Assembly: GCF_032878955.1 (NCBI RefSeq)
Contig: NZ_CP043839.1
Location: 620,001-684,000 of the forward strand
Reading direction: 5' to 3'
DNA: 64,000 nt
Origin: Butyricimonas paravirosa
Lineage (GTDB): Bacteria > Bacteroidota > Bacteroidia > Bacteroidales > Marinifilaceae
Both the position numbers and the translations under genes were made by a program. Each line of letters starts with the position of its first letter. Positions within the stretch are counted from its first letter, which is position 1. A model generated the notes under the pieces. It saw nothing but the letters and a program-made list of their open reading frames with translations. It ran no database searches and had not been told where the DNA came from. This document shows, in pieces, positions 9,448 through 17,443 of this stretch.

Positions 9448-10092
9448 ATGGTAGAAATTAAATCCGGTCTATTAAAAGATGCCCACGGGCGACACGATGG
9501 AATGGTCATATACCACAAAAGAGGAAAAACGTTCGGTCGTAAACTTCCCTCGTATGACGGTAATGTAGATTCTCCAATCCGGGCACGGCAAAATGCACGG
9601 TTATCGTCGGTGGTCACGCTTTATCAATCCGTGAAGAACACTTTCCTCGTTTACTCGTGGAACAGGGAAGCGAACAACAGAGACATTTCCTCCGGTTACA
9701 ACCTTTTCGTCAAGGAAAATATCAACGCTTTTGACACGGATTACAATGTCGGAGATTTCGCTTTATTAAAATTTACCCTGGGAGATTTACAAACCCCCTT
9801 TCAATTCAGGCAACAAGAGGCTCCGGAAGGAATACTCTCAATTACCTGGGATACCGCCCCGTGGATTTGTGACCGCAGAAATAAGGATGAACTCGTACTT
9901 GCGGTAATTTACGACAACGAACCATTTCGGGTACAAATCATCGAAAACACGGGAATCACCCGGAATGACGGGATAGCCAATATTCTCCTCGACCAAACGA
10001 ATGCCACAGAAGCCCACATCTACACCTTCTTCACAAATGCAGACAGGGACTCATTCTCGAATAGCCTTTACTACAAGATAAAATTGAAGTAA
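9448..10092 (+). CDS. DUF6266-like protein, first of a tandem pair
   Basis: 214 residues, no signal peptide and no membrane segment. The N-terminal third has the layout of the Bacteroidota DUF6266 family: a glycine-rich opening with a basic GKTFGRKLPSY stretch, an RARQNARL motif, a Trp-containing middle, and SSGYNLFVKENINAF. Function of the family is unknown. It is encoded on the strand opposite to the Sus-like operon, between the FecR and sigma factor genes, and is followed after 47 bp by a second member of similar size. The start ATG at 9448 is the first in frame downstream of the predicted promoter. Family call is by pattern recognition. Confidence 0.62.
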   Translation: MVEIKSGLLKDAHGRHDGMVIYHKRGKTFGRKLPSYDGNVDSPIRARQNARLSSVVTLYQSVKNTFLVYSWNREANNRDISSGYNLFVKENINAFDTDYNVGDFALLKFTLGDLQTPFQFRQQEAPEGILSITWDTAPWICDRRNKDELVLAVIYDNEPFRVQIIENTGITRNDGIANILLDQTNATEAHIYTFFTNADRDSFSNSLYYKIKLK

Positions 10093-10139
10093 CCCCTATT
10101 ATCCTATCTGAAATCCAAAATTTTAAATCTAAAATCAGT

Positions 10140-10778
10140 ATGGCTATCATTCATTCACATATTTTCGATAACGCATCCGGTTCCGTGGGGAACGTCACGA
10201 TAAGCAGGTACAAAGGGAAAAATATCGCCAAAGGAAAAATATGTTTTAAAAGCAAAAAACAATCCGCAGCACAAGTCTGTCAGCAAATTCGCTTTAAAGC
10301 ACTATCTGACATTGCATTCCATTTTTACACGGCAATACGAGCCGGATCACCTCACCAGTCGTGGTCGACCTCCCGGGTTCAATTTATCGGACTCAACCAA
10401 AACACCGTAGAAGTTGATGAAGAAACCCTAAACGTCACGTTCCATCCGGAGCGAATTACTTTCACGACAGGTAACTTGACTCCTCCTGTGGTAAATATTC
10501 GTATTCAAGAAAACAAACGTATCATTCACGCAGAATGGCTACGTCAACCACTCAGTCCTATTGCCAAAGATGAAGACGACTTATTTCTGGTCATTTATGA
10601 CACTCAAGAGCAAGACTCATTAGCTTATCCGTTAGGTAAACGAGGACTACCCGGAACAAAAAAATACCCTTTACACGAAGATTTTACCCCGGCCAACTGT
10701 ATCGCTTACGTGTTCGCTCTATCTCCTATTAACAGGAGAGCCTCCGTCTCCAAATATTCAAATATCATCCTGGAATAA
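10140..10778 (+). CDS. DUF6266-like protein, second of a tandem pair
   Basis: 212 residues, soluble. It shares with its upstream neighbour the plan of a glycine-rich start (ASGSVGNVTISRYKGKNIAKG), an early Gln/Arg-rich helix (AAQVCQQIRFKALSDIAF), a Trp/Phe-containing loop and a C-terminal half with Ig-like alternating hydrophobic strands (DDLFLVIYD). Overall identity between the two is low, so the pair is diverged or separately acquired. Its stop codon TAA (10776-10778) directly touches the stop codon of the convergent sigma factor gene at 10779, so no room exists for a terminator between them. Function unknown. Confidence 0.58.
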   Translation: MAIIHSHIFDNASGSVGNVTISRYKGKNIAKGKICFKSKKQSAAQVCQQIRFKALSDIAFHFYTAIRAGSPHQSWSTSRVQFIGLNQNTVEVDEETLNVTFHPERITFTTGNLTPPVVNIRIQENKRIIHAEWLRQPLSPIAKDEDDLFLVIYDTQEQDSLAYPLGKRGLPGTKKYPLHEDFTPANCIAYVFALSPINRRASVSKYSNIILE

Positions 10779-11354
10779 TCACCGATCTATAAAAATTCTA
10801 CCAAGAGCGCAAAGAACAAGCACGTAGTCATACGTGGCAAACGCTTGTTTCAAGCGCTCCATACCCCGGTGCAACTGTGCTTTCACGGTGTTCTCATTCA
10901 TATCAAGTCGAGCTGCAATCTCAGCGTACTTACAGCCTTCCACGAAACGTAAAAGACACACTTCCCGACACTTTTCCGGCAACTCGTCAAGCACTTGCCG
11001 AATACGGGCAAGGAGTTCTTCATCATCTACCATATCCACGTTCTGCGACTCGATATAGGCCTCCATGTACTTACGATTATTACGATCTTCGATTTGCAGA
11101 CTTTTCAGGTAATTCAAACAACCATTACGAACGGATGCAAAAAGATAATGTTGAATGGAAGATGTTAACTCCAAACGTTCGGCATTCTCCCATATTTTCA
11201 GAAAAACATCCTGCACGATGTCATGCGCTTTATCAGAATCATAGATATACTTTTCCGCGAAAAGATACAACTTCTCGTAATATGTATCGAAAAGAACAGA
11301 CAAAGCTGTTTCATCCCGACGTTTCAACCCCATAAGTATATCATCACTATCCAT
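10779..11354 (-). CDS. ECF RNA polymerase sigma factor (SusCD-associated)
   Basis: 191 residues. Region 2 is visible as ALSVLFDTYYEKLYLFAEKY and DIVQDVFLKIWENAE, region 4 as LDELPEKCREVCLLRFVEG, with the recognition helix YAEIAARLDMNENTVKAQLHRG. This is the SigZ/FecI-like type that pairs with FecR proteins to switch on a SusCD operon. Its partner FecR is encoded 1.75 kb downstream on the same strand, beyond two opposite-strand genes, so this sigma gene cannot share the usual transcript with fecR unless it reads through them. It has a near-perfect promoter upstream (11391-11420). Confidence 0.95.
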   Translation of the reverse strand: MDSDDILMGLKRRDETALSVLFDTYYEKLYLFAEKYIYDSDKAHDIVQDVFLKIWENAERLELTSSIQHYLFASVRNGCLNYLKSLQIEDRNNRKYMEAYIESQNVDMVDDEELLARIRQVLDELPEKCREVCLLRFVEGCKYAEIAARLDMNENTVKAQLHRGMERLKQAFATYDYVLVLCALGRIFIDR

Positions 11355-11390
11355 GCACTATTTTCACCTATTTCAAGGATTTATTACTCG

Positions 11391-11420
11391 CAAAGATAAC
11401 GAATCATCAACAATATCAAA
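11391..11420 (-). promoter_or_regulatory. Predicted promoter of the ECF sigma gene
   Basis: On the minus strand TTTG (11417-11420) and TATCTTTG (11391-11398) are separated by 18 nt, a full match to the Bacteroidota housekeeping promoter. The predicted transcript begins roughly 30 nt before the sigma ATG at 11354. Confidence 0.72.
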
Positions 11421-11489
11421 CTTCTACACCTTATAAAATACGATACACCTTCCACTCTCGCCTAAAATCACGTTACTCCGGTCAAAGAA

Positions 11490-11861
11490 CTACCATTCTC
11501 TCCACTCTTCCGTCACGTCCTCATCGGTCTTCAACCCGGCCACATTTACGGCCGTAATGATAAATTTACAAATATCTTCCCGCTGATCCGTCTCGATCAG
11601 TTCATACTCGCACTTCTCGTTCAAAACATTCAAAGCCAGCACAGTTTCTTTAACCTGTCCCATGATGATCTCCTTGTTTTCATCAGCCCGAGACAAAGCA
11701 TCAATAAATTCCAACAGAATCTCCTCACAAGTCTTCACGTCTTTCTTCCCGTAAGCCGGAACAAATCCTTCCATCTCGTCATCTTCCTCTGGGATCAAGT
11801 ACTCATACATTGAAGTCAATACATCTTCTCCCAAACTATTCTTTAAATCTTCCAAACTCAT
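11490..11861 (-). CDS. Hypothetical acidic soluble protein
   Basis: 123 residues, very acidic (for example PEEDDEMEGF and TDEDVTEEWREW), no signal peptide or membrane segment, predicted mostly helical. I do not recognise a family. Small acidic soluble proteins in this kind of neighbourhood (a DUF4261 protein and an Imm17-like membrane protein 1-2 kb upstream) are often immunity proteins, but nothing in the sequence proves that. It is on the same strand as, and 56 bp downstream of, the XRE regulator gene. Confidence 0.6.
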   Translation of the reverse strand: MSLEDLKNSLGEDVLTSMYEYLIPEEDDEMEGFVPAYGKKDVKTCEEILLEFIDALSRADENKEIIMGQVKETVLALNVLNEKCEYELIETDQREDICKFIITAVNVAGLKTDEDVTEEWREW

Positions 11862-11917
11862 CTTAATCCATTATTTTTAATCAAAACACCTTTTCAAAAA
11901 TACAGAAAAACACTTTA

Positions 11918-12139
11918 TTACTCAACAATCCCATTATCAAGTTCAAAAATATCCTCCACGGATACCTTAAAATACCGGGCTATTTTTAACGCAATTATTG
12001 TAGAGGGAACGAATTTACCCGTTTCTATCGTGTTAATCGTTTTACGAGTAACCCCTATAGCAACGGCCAATTCCTCCTGACTTATATTTTTCATTGCCCG
12101 ATACACTTTTATTTTATTATTTAATTCCTGAACAGCCAT
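11918..12139 (-). CDS. Small XRE-family HTH repressor
   Basis: 73 residues from the ATG at 12139; a GTG at 12145 sharing a base with the upstream stop TAG would add two residues. The whole protein is one helix-turn-helix domain: MKNISQEELAVAIGVTRKTI and TIETGKFVPSTIIALKIARYF, then a short acidic tail. This compact YozG-like type usually represses its own operon. The gene is directly downstream of a four-helix membrane protein gene, and two palindromes that fit as its operators lie in front of that gene, at 12612-12644. Confidence 0.88.
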   Translation of the reverse strand: MAVQELNNKIKVYRAMKNISQEELAVAIGVTRKTINTIETGKFVPSTIIALKIARYFKVSVEDIFELDNGIVE

Positions 12140-12144
12140 AAGCA

Positions 12145-12591
12145 CTATTGTCTGTATAAAAAGAATCTACGCAATTCCGTTACGACAACCGCAACATAAA
12201 CAATTGTCAGACATATTACCCGTACAGGTATATCCACAAAATCACTCAAAAGAAACAAAAGTATAACATAAATCAAGGTTGAATAAAAACCGGTCACTAA
12301 TGCCTTATAATCAAAACTCAAGTACATTTCGTTCATTAGTGCTTGTTGGAGAACTTGATCTCCCTTGATTTTCCGAAATACCCGGAATACCTTTATTACC
12401 GCATAAATAAACAAGATTCCAAATACAGAACTTATAACAGCTACAATCGCCATCAGAAATTTATTTAATGGAAGTTCCATCAATATTATCCCCGGGAACC
12501 AGAAAATAAAAGCAATACCACGAAGAAAAAGCGATTTAAATCGCTCGACTTCCACCTGTTCAATTTTAGAATTTTCCATGACACCAATCAT
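12145..12591 (-). CDS. Hypothetical integral membrane protein co-encoded with an XRE repressor
   Basis: 148 residues (144 from the second ATG at 12579). Four hydrophobic helices are visible at about 25-43, 47-70, 92-112 and 118-136, with a basic cytoplasmic loop RVFRKIKGDQ between the second and third. No catalytic motif is seen. The pairing of a small XRE regulator with a multi-span membrane protein in one autoregulated transcript is common in Firmicutes and Bacteroidota, but its role is unknown. The stop codon overlaps the possible GTG start of the regulator. Confidence 0.72.
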   Translation of the reverse strand: MIGVMENSKIEQVEVERFKSLFLRGIAFIFWFPGIILMELPLNKFLMAIVAVISSVFGILFIYAVIKVFRVFRKIKGDQVLQQALMNEMYLSFDYKALVTGFYSTLIYVILLFLLSDFVDIPVRVICLTIVYVAVVVTELRRFFLYRQ

Positions 12592-12611
12592 TTTTTATTA
12601 AACAACATGAT

Positions 12612-12653
12612 AACCTTTAGGTTATAAAAAGAAACCTTTAGGTTACAAATGTA
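12612..12653 (-). promoter_or_regulatory. Promoter with two AACCTTTAGGTT operators
   Basis: Two identical 12-bp palindromes, AACCTTTAGGTT at 12612-12623 and 12633-12644, are spaced 21 bp (two helical turns). Immediately upstream on the minus strand lies TACATTTG (12646-12653), a perfect TAnnTTTG -7 element, so the operators cover the start site. They most simply belong to the XRE repressor encoded second in this operon. Confidence 0.72.
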
Positions 12654-12692
12654 TATAAAAAATAGCATAAACCAATAAATTCAAATTAATAT

Positions 12693-13979
12693 TTAATATT
12701 CAATCTTCAAAGTCATACCCTCCACGGCTACTCCTTTTGACCGGGTAATTGGTAATTTTTGTTCTTCGCTGACTCCTAATGTTTCTCCTTCCCGTAGCGT
12801 CACGTCCGAACCGATAACATAATAGGCTATTTCAAGCATGAATCTTTGCAACTCGGGGAAATTATGTTTACTTCCCAATATCTCGATCTCTTCTTTCCCG
12901 AAAGCTGTCATCCCGTACGTGTATATATTATTTCCCTCCTCGTTCCGGTACAGGCCCAAATACACCCAAGTCAACACGGGTAAGTTTTCCTCATCTTCCT
13001 TCATCATATTGGCCACCTCGATATAAAATTCCGGTTGAAACACTGTCCCGGAAACATAAACGCCAATAGCATTGGGCTGTTTCAAACAAGTAGCGATCAC
13101 TTTCACGTGTAACTTACCTGCTTCCACCGGGGTCAAGCCATGAGCAAGAACAGCTACCAGCACGTGAGCTTTATGCGTCTTCGTTACCTCTACGGCTTTC
13201 GGCCACATATAATTTGTCTCTGCATAATACTCGGCCTCTCCATCCGGAACTCTTGCCGGCATGAGACTGATAGCCACTAAAGTTTCACCGAGATAAAACA
13301 CCCGGGTCGATTCGTCTGCACTCGCATCATCACTGGCCATATCTCCCGGCTTATCGGATGGCTCTATTCCCCACTCCGTCTTCAAATCTGCCATGACCTT
13401 ATCCACGTCGAAACTTACCGAGTTTAGCAACACGGACCCGCAAAAGGTCCCGGCCTTCTCTTCCCCGTTCTCCACTTTCCCATCGTCTTCCTCCACACCT
13501 GTAACTTCAAAAAATGACAGGCCGTTAGAAATATCCTCAATCAATGAAGTAAATTCTTCATCCCCCGGCATCAAAACTAATCCCTTCTTGGCAGCCTCCA
13601 ACGCCTCTTCGGTTCTTTGACATCCATACAATAATTTGCTATACACCAACCATCCCCACGGGTAACCAGCCTCCACCGTCACCGCACGTTCGGCATACGG
13701 CAAAGCCTCCTCTAATCGCATCTGATGCATCAACGCAACAGCCAACCGGTAATTCCAAACACCACTCTCACGTCCTTGGTCTTCCACTTTACGTAACCAC
13801 TCTTCCGCATCATGGTAAAATCCCTGATTCAAATAAGCATAAGCCACGCATAATACCGCCTCGTAATATTGCCCGGGAGTTTTCAATTCCGGCAACACCT
13901 CTATAATTGCATCGTAATCTTCCTCTTCCGCCCAATCCCGGATCTGTTTCATTAAAACCTCAACACTCGGATATTCCAT
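12693..13979 (-). CDS. TPR-DUF4261 protein
   Basis: 428 residues, soluble. Residues 1-150 form about four tetratricopeptide-like helix pairs (YEAVLCVAYAYLNQGFYHDAEEW, LAVALMHQMRLEEALPYAERAV, WLVYSKLLYGCQRTEEALEAAK). A low-complexity acidic linker (around 165-185) leads to a C-terminal domain, about 185-428, that resembles DUF4261: SVLLNSVSFDVDKVMADLKTEW near its start, ETLVAISLMPARVPDGEAE, the HKAHVLVAVLAHG strand, and AFGKEEIEILGSKHNFPEL. The function of DUF4261 is unknown; it is found near toxin/immunity genes. The ATG at 13979 is the only sensible start; a small membrane protein gene ends 22 bp upstream. Confidence 0.62.
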   Translation of the reverse strand: MEYPSVEVLMKQIRDWAEEEDYDAIIEVLPELKTPGQYYEAVLCVAYAYLNQGFYHDAEEWLRKVEDQGRESGVWNYRLAVALMHQMRLEEALPYAERAVTVEAGYPWGWLVYSKLLYGCQRTEEALEAAKKGLVLMPGDEEFTSLIEDISNGLSFFEVTGVEEDDGKVENGEEKAGTFCGSVLLNSVSFDVDKVMADLKTEWGIEPSDKPGDMASDDASADESTRVFYLGETLVAISLMPARVPDGEAEYYAETNYMWPKAVEVTKTHKAHVLVAVLAHGLTPVEAGKLHVKVIATCLKQPNAIGVYVSGTVFQPEFYIEVANMMKEDEENLPVLTWVYLGLYRNEEGNNIYTYGMTAFGKEEIEILGSKHNFPELQRFMLEIAYYVIGSDVTLREGETLGVSEEQKLPITRSKGVAVEGMTLKIEY

Positions 13980-14001
13980 ATTTCTATTGTTTAAATTATT
14001 A

Positions 14002-14253
14002 TTACATCAAAAAAGCCAATAACAGCCCGCAAATAATAATGATTATAGAAAGTAAGATCATCCCTACACGATACCCTTTCTCTCCCCACAAGTATCCTAA
14101 CCAATACAGGAAACCAAAGGGGCGAGTACCTTGCATTTGCAACACCCATTTCCATTTCTGAATAGCCCCGATCAGCATGACTATCCCAAACAACGGGATG
14201 AGCCATACCGTATATTCGGCCGGAATGTCCGAAGACAGGTCTTTATCCTTCAT
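14002..14253 (-). CDS. Imm17-like small membrane protein
   Basis: 83 residues with two hydrophobic helices (about 16-33 and 60-82) separated by a loop containing GYLWGEKGYR. Size, two-helix plan and the GEKGYRVGMILLSIIIIICG pattern resemble the immunity protein 17 family, members of which sit beside polymorphic toxins in Bacteroidota. No toxin gene is visible nearby. It is encoded 22 bp upstream of, and on the same strand as, the DUF4261 gene, so the two are probably one transcript. The family call is tentative. Confidence 0.5.
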   Translation of the reverse strand: MKDKDLSSDIPAEYTVWLIPLFGIVMLIGAIQKWKWVLQMQGTRPFGFLYWLGYLWGEKGYRVGMILLSIIIIICGLLLAFLM

Positions 14254-14332
14254 ACAACCTCTTTTTGCATCGCAGCAAATATAAAGGAATAAATTGGAAA
14301 TGTACTCCCGGAAGTCTCTTATTTAAAATTTA

Positions 14333-14367
14333 TTCCAGATTCTTTCCAGAATAAATTGCTATTTTTG
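14333..14367 (+). promoter_or_regulatory. Promoter and 11-bp direct repeats of the two-component system
   Basis: TTCCAGA occurs at 14333-14339 and 14344-14350, an 11-bp period typical of OmpR-type tandem binding. Ten bases later is TATTTTTG (14360-14367), a perfect -7 element 20 nt before the regulator ATG. A flanking inverted repeat ATTTATTC/GAATAAAT (14328-14356) spans the same site. The same geometry recurs before the first PepSY-like gene. Confidence 0.65.
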
Positions 14368-14387
14368 TTCTACAAAATTTCAACGCC

Positions 14388-15074
14388 ATGAAGATATTAA
14401 TCATTGAAGACGAAAAAGACTTGCGAGAAGTGATGACTCGATCACTGGAGAAAGAACGTTTTGTCGTGGAGACAGCGGCAGACTATTCTACAGCCCTGCA
14501 AAAGATCAATGATTACGACTACGATTGTATCTTGCTGGATATTATGCTCCCCGGGGGTAGCGGACTTTCGATTCTGGAAGAGCTGAAGAAATTAAAGAAA
14601 CGGGAAAGCGTGATCATCGTGTCGGCTAAGGATTCCATTGAAGACAAGGTTACGGGGCTTGACCTCGGTGCTGATGATTACCTCGCAAAACCATTCCACT
14701 TGGCAGAATTACACGCGAGGGTGAAATCCGTGATCCGACGCCATCAAACCGACGGGAATACCGAGATTGAAATTGAAAACCTAACCGTCCGTCCCGACGA
14801 TCACACCGTGTTCATCAATGGAGAAGAGCTGAAACTCAATCGAAAAGAATTTGACTTGCTCTACTATTTTGTCACCAATCCGAACCGATTGATCAACAAA
14901 ACGACATTGGCTGAATCCGTGTGGGGTGATAACATTGATCAAGCCGACAGTCTCGATTTCATCTATTCCCAGGTAAAAAATTTACGCAAAAAGATGAAAA
15001 CCGCTGACGCTATCCCGGAAATAAAAGCCGTGTACGGGTTCGGCTATAAACTAATCACAACACCGGAAGCATGA
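14388..15074 (+). CDS. OmpR/PhoB-family response regulator
   Basis: 228 residues. Receiver domain 1-118 with acidic pair E7/D8, phosphoacceptor Asp51 (CILLDIMLPGGSG), Ser79 and Lys101 (GADDYLAKPF). A winged-helix DNA-binding domain follows (about 128-224; LNRKEFDLLYYFVTNPNRLI, IYSQVKNLRKKM, AVYGFGYKL). It acts as a phosphorylation-controlled transcription factor for the kinase encoded by the next gene, whose ATG overlaps this stop codon in an ATGA. The 11-bp repeats shared with the downstream lipoprotein promoter suggest it controls itself and that gene. Confidence 0.95.
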   Translation: MKILIIEDEKDLREVMTRSLEKERFVVETAADYSTALQKINDYDYDCILLDIMLPGGSGLSILEELKKLKKRESVIIVSAKDSIEDKVTGLDLGADDYLAKPFHLAELHARVKSVIRRHQTDGNTEIEIENLTVRPDDHTVFINGEELKLNRKEFDLLYYFVTNPNRLINKTTLAESVWGDNIDQADSLDFIYSQVKNLRKKMKTADAIPEIKAVYGFGYKLITTPEA

Positions 15075-16339
15075 AACTCATCCACCACACGATAAGCAAA
15101 CTCTCGATCGTGATGATTATTATCCTCACGTTCTGGGCTGGCTTTTTCTTTTTTAGCATACTGGATGAAATTCTGGACGAGACGGATGATAGCTTGGAAA
15201 ACTACAAGCATCTTATTATTCAACAGGTTTTGAGGGATACAGCCGCAATTAATAATAGTAGCGATTTAATGAGTCAATACTTCATAAAAGAAATACCTGA
15301 AGAGCAGGCTATTCATTACAAAGAACGATACTTTGACTCGACACGTTTTTACGAACTTGAATACGATTTTGATCCTGTACGAGTACTAAAGACAGCCTTT
15401 CGGGGAGAGGATAAAAAGTTTTACGAGTTAACGATCATGATCTCAACCCTGGAACAGGACGATATGATCGAGGCGATATTATGGTCGATCGTGATTCTGT
15501 ATGTCTCGCTACTTGTTTGTATACTGATCGTTTTTGAGGTCGTTTTCAGAAAAAGCCTGGCCCCATTCTACAAACTACTGGGCTGGCTGAACAAATTTAC
15601 CCTGGGCGGGAAAAATCCCCCATTGGAGAACCCTACCAAGATAAAAGAATTCCGCCAACTAAACGAGACGATACTTAAAATGACCCGGCGAAACGAAGAG
15701 ATGTATTCCCAACAGAAACAATTCATTGAAAACGCATCCCACGAACTCCAGACCCCGTTAGCAATCTGCCGGAACAAGCTGGAATTATTGGCAGAACGGC
15801 CGGATTGCACGGAAGGACAACTGGAAGAAATCGAGGACATCCACCGGAATCTGGGACGTATCGTGAAACTCAATAAATCCCTGTTGCTCCTTTCCCGCAT
15901 CGAGAATGGCCAATTCCACGAAACGAAAGAAGTGGAATTCAACCCGATCATAAAAGAACTCGTGGAAGATTTTCAAGAAATTTACGAGCATAAAAAACTG
16001 CACGTGGAAGTGGAAGAAAATGCCGCTTGTAAAGTTCACATGAATGAATCACTAGCAAATATATTAATCACGAACCTGTTGAAAAACGCCATGATACACA
16101 CCCCGAACGAGGGAAGTATCACTATTCGCGTACAATCAACCGGAATCACTTTCACCAACAGCACGGATGGTCCCTCTTTGGATCAATCCCGCCTTTTCAC
16201 TCGTTTCTATCAAGCCGACAACAAAAAAAGTGATTCCACCGGGCTAGGATTGGCAATTATCCAAAGCATCGTCCACCTTTACCATTTTCACATTTCCTAC
16301 TCCTTCGATGGGAAACACCGATTCGATTTACGATTTTAA
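15071..16339 (+). CDS. Sensor histidine kinase, HAMP-less, partner of the OmpR-type regulator
   Basis: 422 residues. Two membrane helices (about 9-29 and 136-158) bracket a periplasmic sensor of about 105 residues with no recognised fold. The H-box is NASHELQTPLAI with phospho-acceptor His224, followed by an N-box (NILITNLLKNAMIHTP) and a glycine-rich box (STGLGLAII). The C-terminus is short and ends shortly after the G2 box, as in other Bacteroidota kinases of this type. The start ATG overlaps the regulator stop, so the two are translationally coupled. The neighbouring PepSY-like lipoproteins suggest a cell-envelope signal. Confidence 0.94.
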   Translation: MKLIHHTISKLSIVMIIILTFWAGFFFFSILDEILDETDDSLENYKHLIIQQVLRDTAAINNSSDLMSQYFIKEIPEEQAIHYKERYFDSTRFYELEYDFDPVRVLKTAFRGEDKKFYELTIMISTLEQDDMIEAILWSIVILYVSLLVCILIVFEVVFRKSLAPFYKLLGWLNKFTLGGKNPPLENPTKIKEFRQLNETILKMTRRNEEMYSQQKQFIENASHELQTPLAICRNKLELLAERPDCTEGQLEEIEDIHRNLGRIVKLNKSLLLLSRIENGQFHETKEVEFNPIIKELVEDFQEIYEHKKLHVEVEENAACKVHMNESLANILITNLLKNAMIHTPNEGSITIRVQSTGITFTNSTDGPSLDQSRLFTRFYQADNKKSDSTGLGLAIIQSIVHLYHFHISYSFDGKHRFDLRF

Positions 16340-16345
16340 TATATC

Positions 16346-16440
16346 ATTCTGTGATTTCCGATTCAATGATTCCGTGATTAAAAAAGGCACACATTCACGG
16401 GGAAAAAATCACTTAATCGGCAATCATCAAATCACAGAAT
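16346..16440. repeat. Intergenic inverted repeat
   Basis: ATTCTGTGATTT (16346-16357) pairs perfectly with AAATCACAGAAT (16429-16440), and the sequence between contains further ATTC/AATGATT words. It lies just after the kinase stop and could end that transcript or be a genomic palindromic repeat. No T-run is placed right after the stem. Confidence 0.45.
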
Positions 16441-16471
16441 CTTCAAATTTTTAAATCTAAAATAATTTCGA

Positions 16472-16506
16472 TTCCCAAATCTTTCCCAAATCACCCCTTT
16501 ACTTTG
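16472..16506 (+). promoter_or_regulatory. Response-regulator-type direct repeats and promoter before the first PepSY-like gene
   Basis: TTCCCAA occurs at 16472-16478 and 16483-16489 (11-bp period), and ten bases later comes TTACTTTG (16499-16506), close to the -7 consensus. Both the repeat period and the 10-nt distance to the -7 element equal those in front of the response regulator gene, which is the basis for assigning this as its target. Confidence 0.6.
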
Positions 16507-16553
16507 TTCTCAGAAATTAGAACAAAGAATACAAACATTAAAATTTATATGCC

Positions 16554-17384
16554 ATGAAAACAAGAATGACCATTTTCGTTTCTTTATTGTTAGCCGGATT
16601 TGCTTTCACTAGCTGTGAGGATAGTGACGATAACTACACGCCGGATGAAAAAATCGTGAACGTGCTATACGAAAAATACCCGAACGCACAGCGTGTCGAC
16701 TGGGAATTACAACACGACCACTACGTGGCAGACTTCTATGACAACAACATCGAGAAGGAGGCATGGATCACCACCAAAGGGGAATGGGTGATGACTGAAA
16801 GCGACATATTGTTTAACAATCTCCCGGATGCCGTACAAACCGCATTCAACGAGTCGGAATACAAAGACTGGAGAGTAGACGACGTGGACATGCTGGAAAG
16901 AATTGAAATGGAAACCGTATACGTGATCGAAGTTGAAAAAAGCAAACAGGAATTTGATTTATTCTACGCTGAAGACGGAACTTTAATAAAAGCGGTAGAA
17001 GACATTGACAACAACAACAATTATCAACCGAACACGGTTCCTGAAGTCCTGAAAAATTTCATTAACGAGAAATATCCACAAGCAACCATCGTGGACATTG
17101 AAGTCGAAAAAGGAATTACCGAGATCGACATCTTACACGAAAACAAAGCAAAAGAATTACACTTCAATAGTGCTAACGAATGGTTATACACGACTTGGGA
17201 TGTTAGAGAAAGAGAGATTCAAGACATTGCAACCAAAGTGCTGAATGATAACCCGGGATTCAAAATTGATGATATTGATTACAAAGAAAGCGCGGACGGA
17301 AGTGAAGTATACATCTTCGAATTGGAAAAAGGCAATCAAGAAATTCACGTAACAGTGAATATGGAGGGAAATGTTGTAAAATGA
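16554..17384 (+). CDS. PepSY-like (DUF2874) lipoprotein, copy 1
   Basis: 276 residues with a lipobox (FAFTSCEDSDDN, Cys21). The mature part is two similar halves, each with the PepSY-like pattern of a short helix ending in KYPNAQRVDWEL or KYPQATIVDIEV, followed by strands that contain a conserved Trp-Val-Met-Thr-Glu turn (GEWVMTESDI in the first half, NEWLYTTWDV in the second). Proteins of this family resemble beta-lactamase-inhibitor folds and are periplasmic; their ligand is unknown. It is directly downstream of a two-component system with matching promoter repeats, so it is probably a regulated output of that system. Confidence 0.85.
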   Translation: MKTRMTIFVSLLLAGFAFTSCEDSDDNYTPDEKIVNVLYEKYPNAQRVDWELQHDHYVADFYDNNIEKEAWITTKGEWVMTESDILFNNLPDAVQTAFNESEYKDWRVDDVDMLERIEMETVYVIEVEKSKQEFDLFYAEDGTLIKAVEDIDNNNNYQPNTVPEVLKNFINEKYPQATIVDIEVEKGITEIDILHENKAKELHFNSANEWLYTTWDVREREIQDIATKVLNDNPGFKIDDIDYKESADGSEVYIFELEKGNQEIHVTVNMEGNVVK

Positions 17385-17443
17385 TAGACAGGTAACATTT
17401 AAATTGCAGTAACGTAAAACAAGAGGATCTTAAATTAGAAATT

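Noticed and set aside
9384..9617. 77-residue minus-strand gene with a hydrophobic C-terminus
   Set aside because: It lies over the promoter and first codons of the DUF6266-like gene and lacks any family character.
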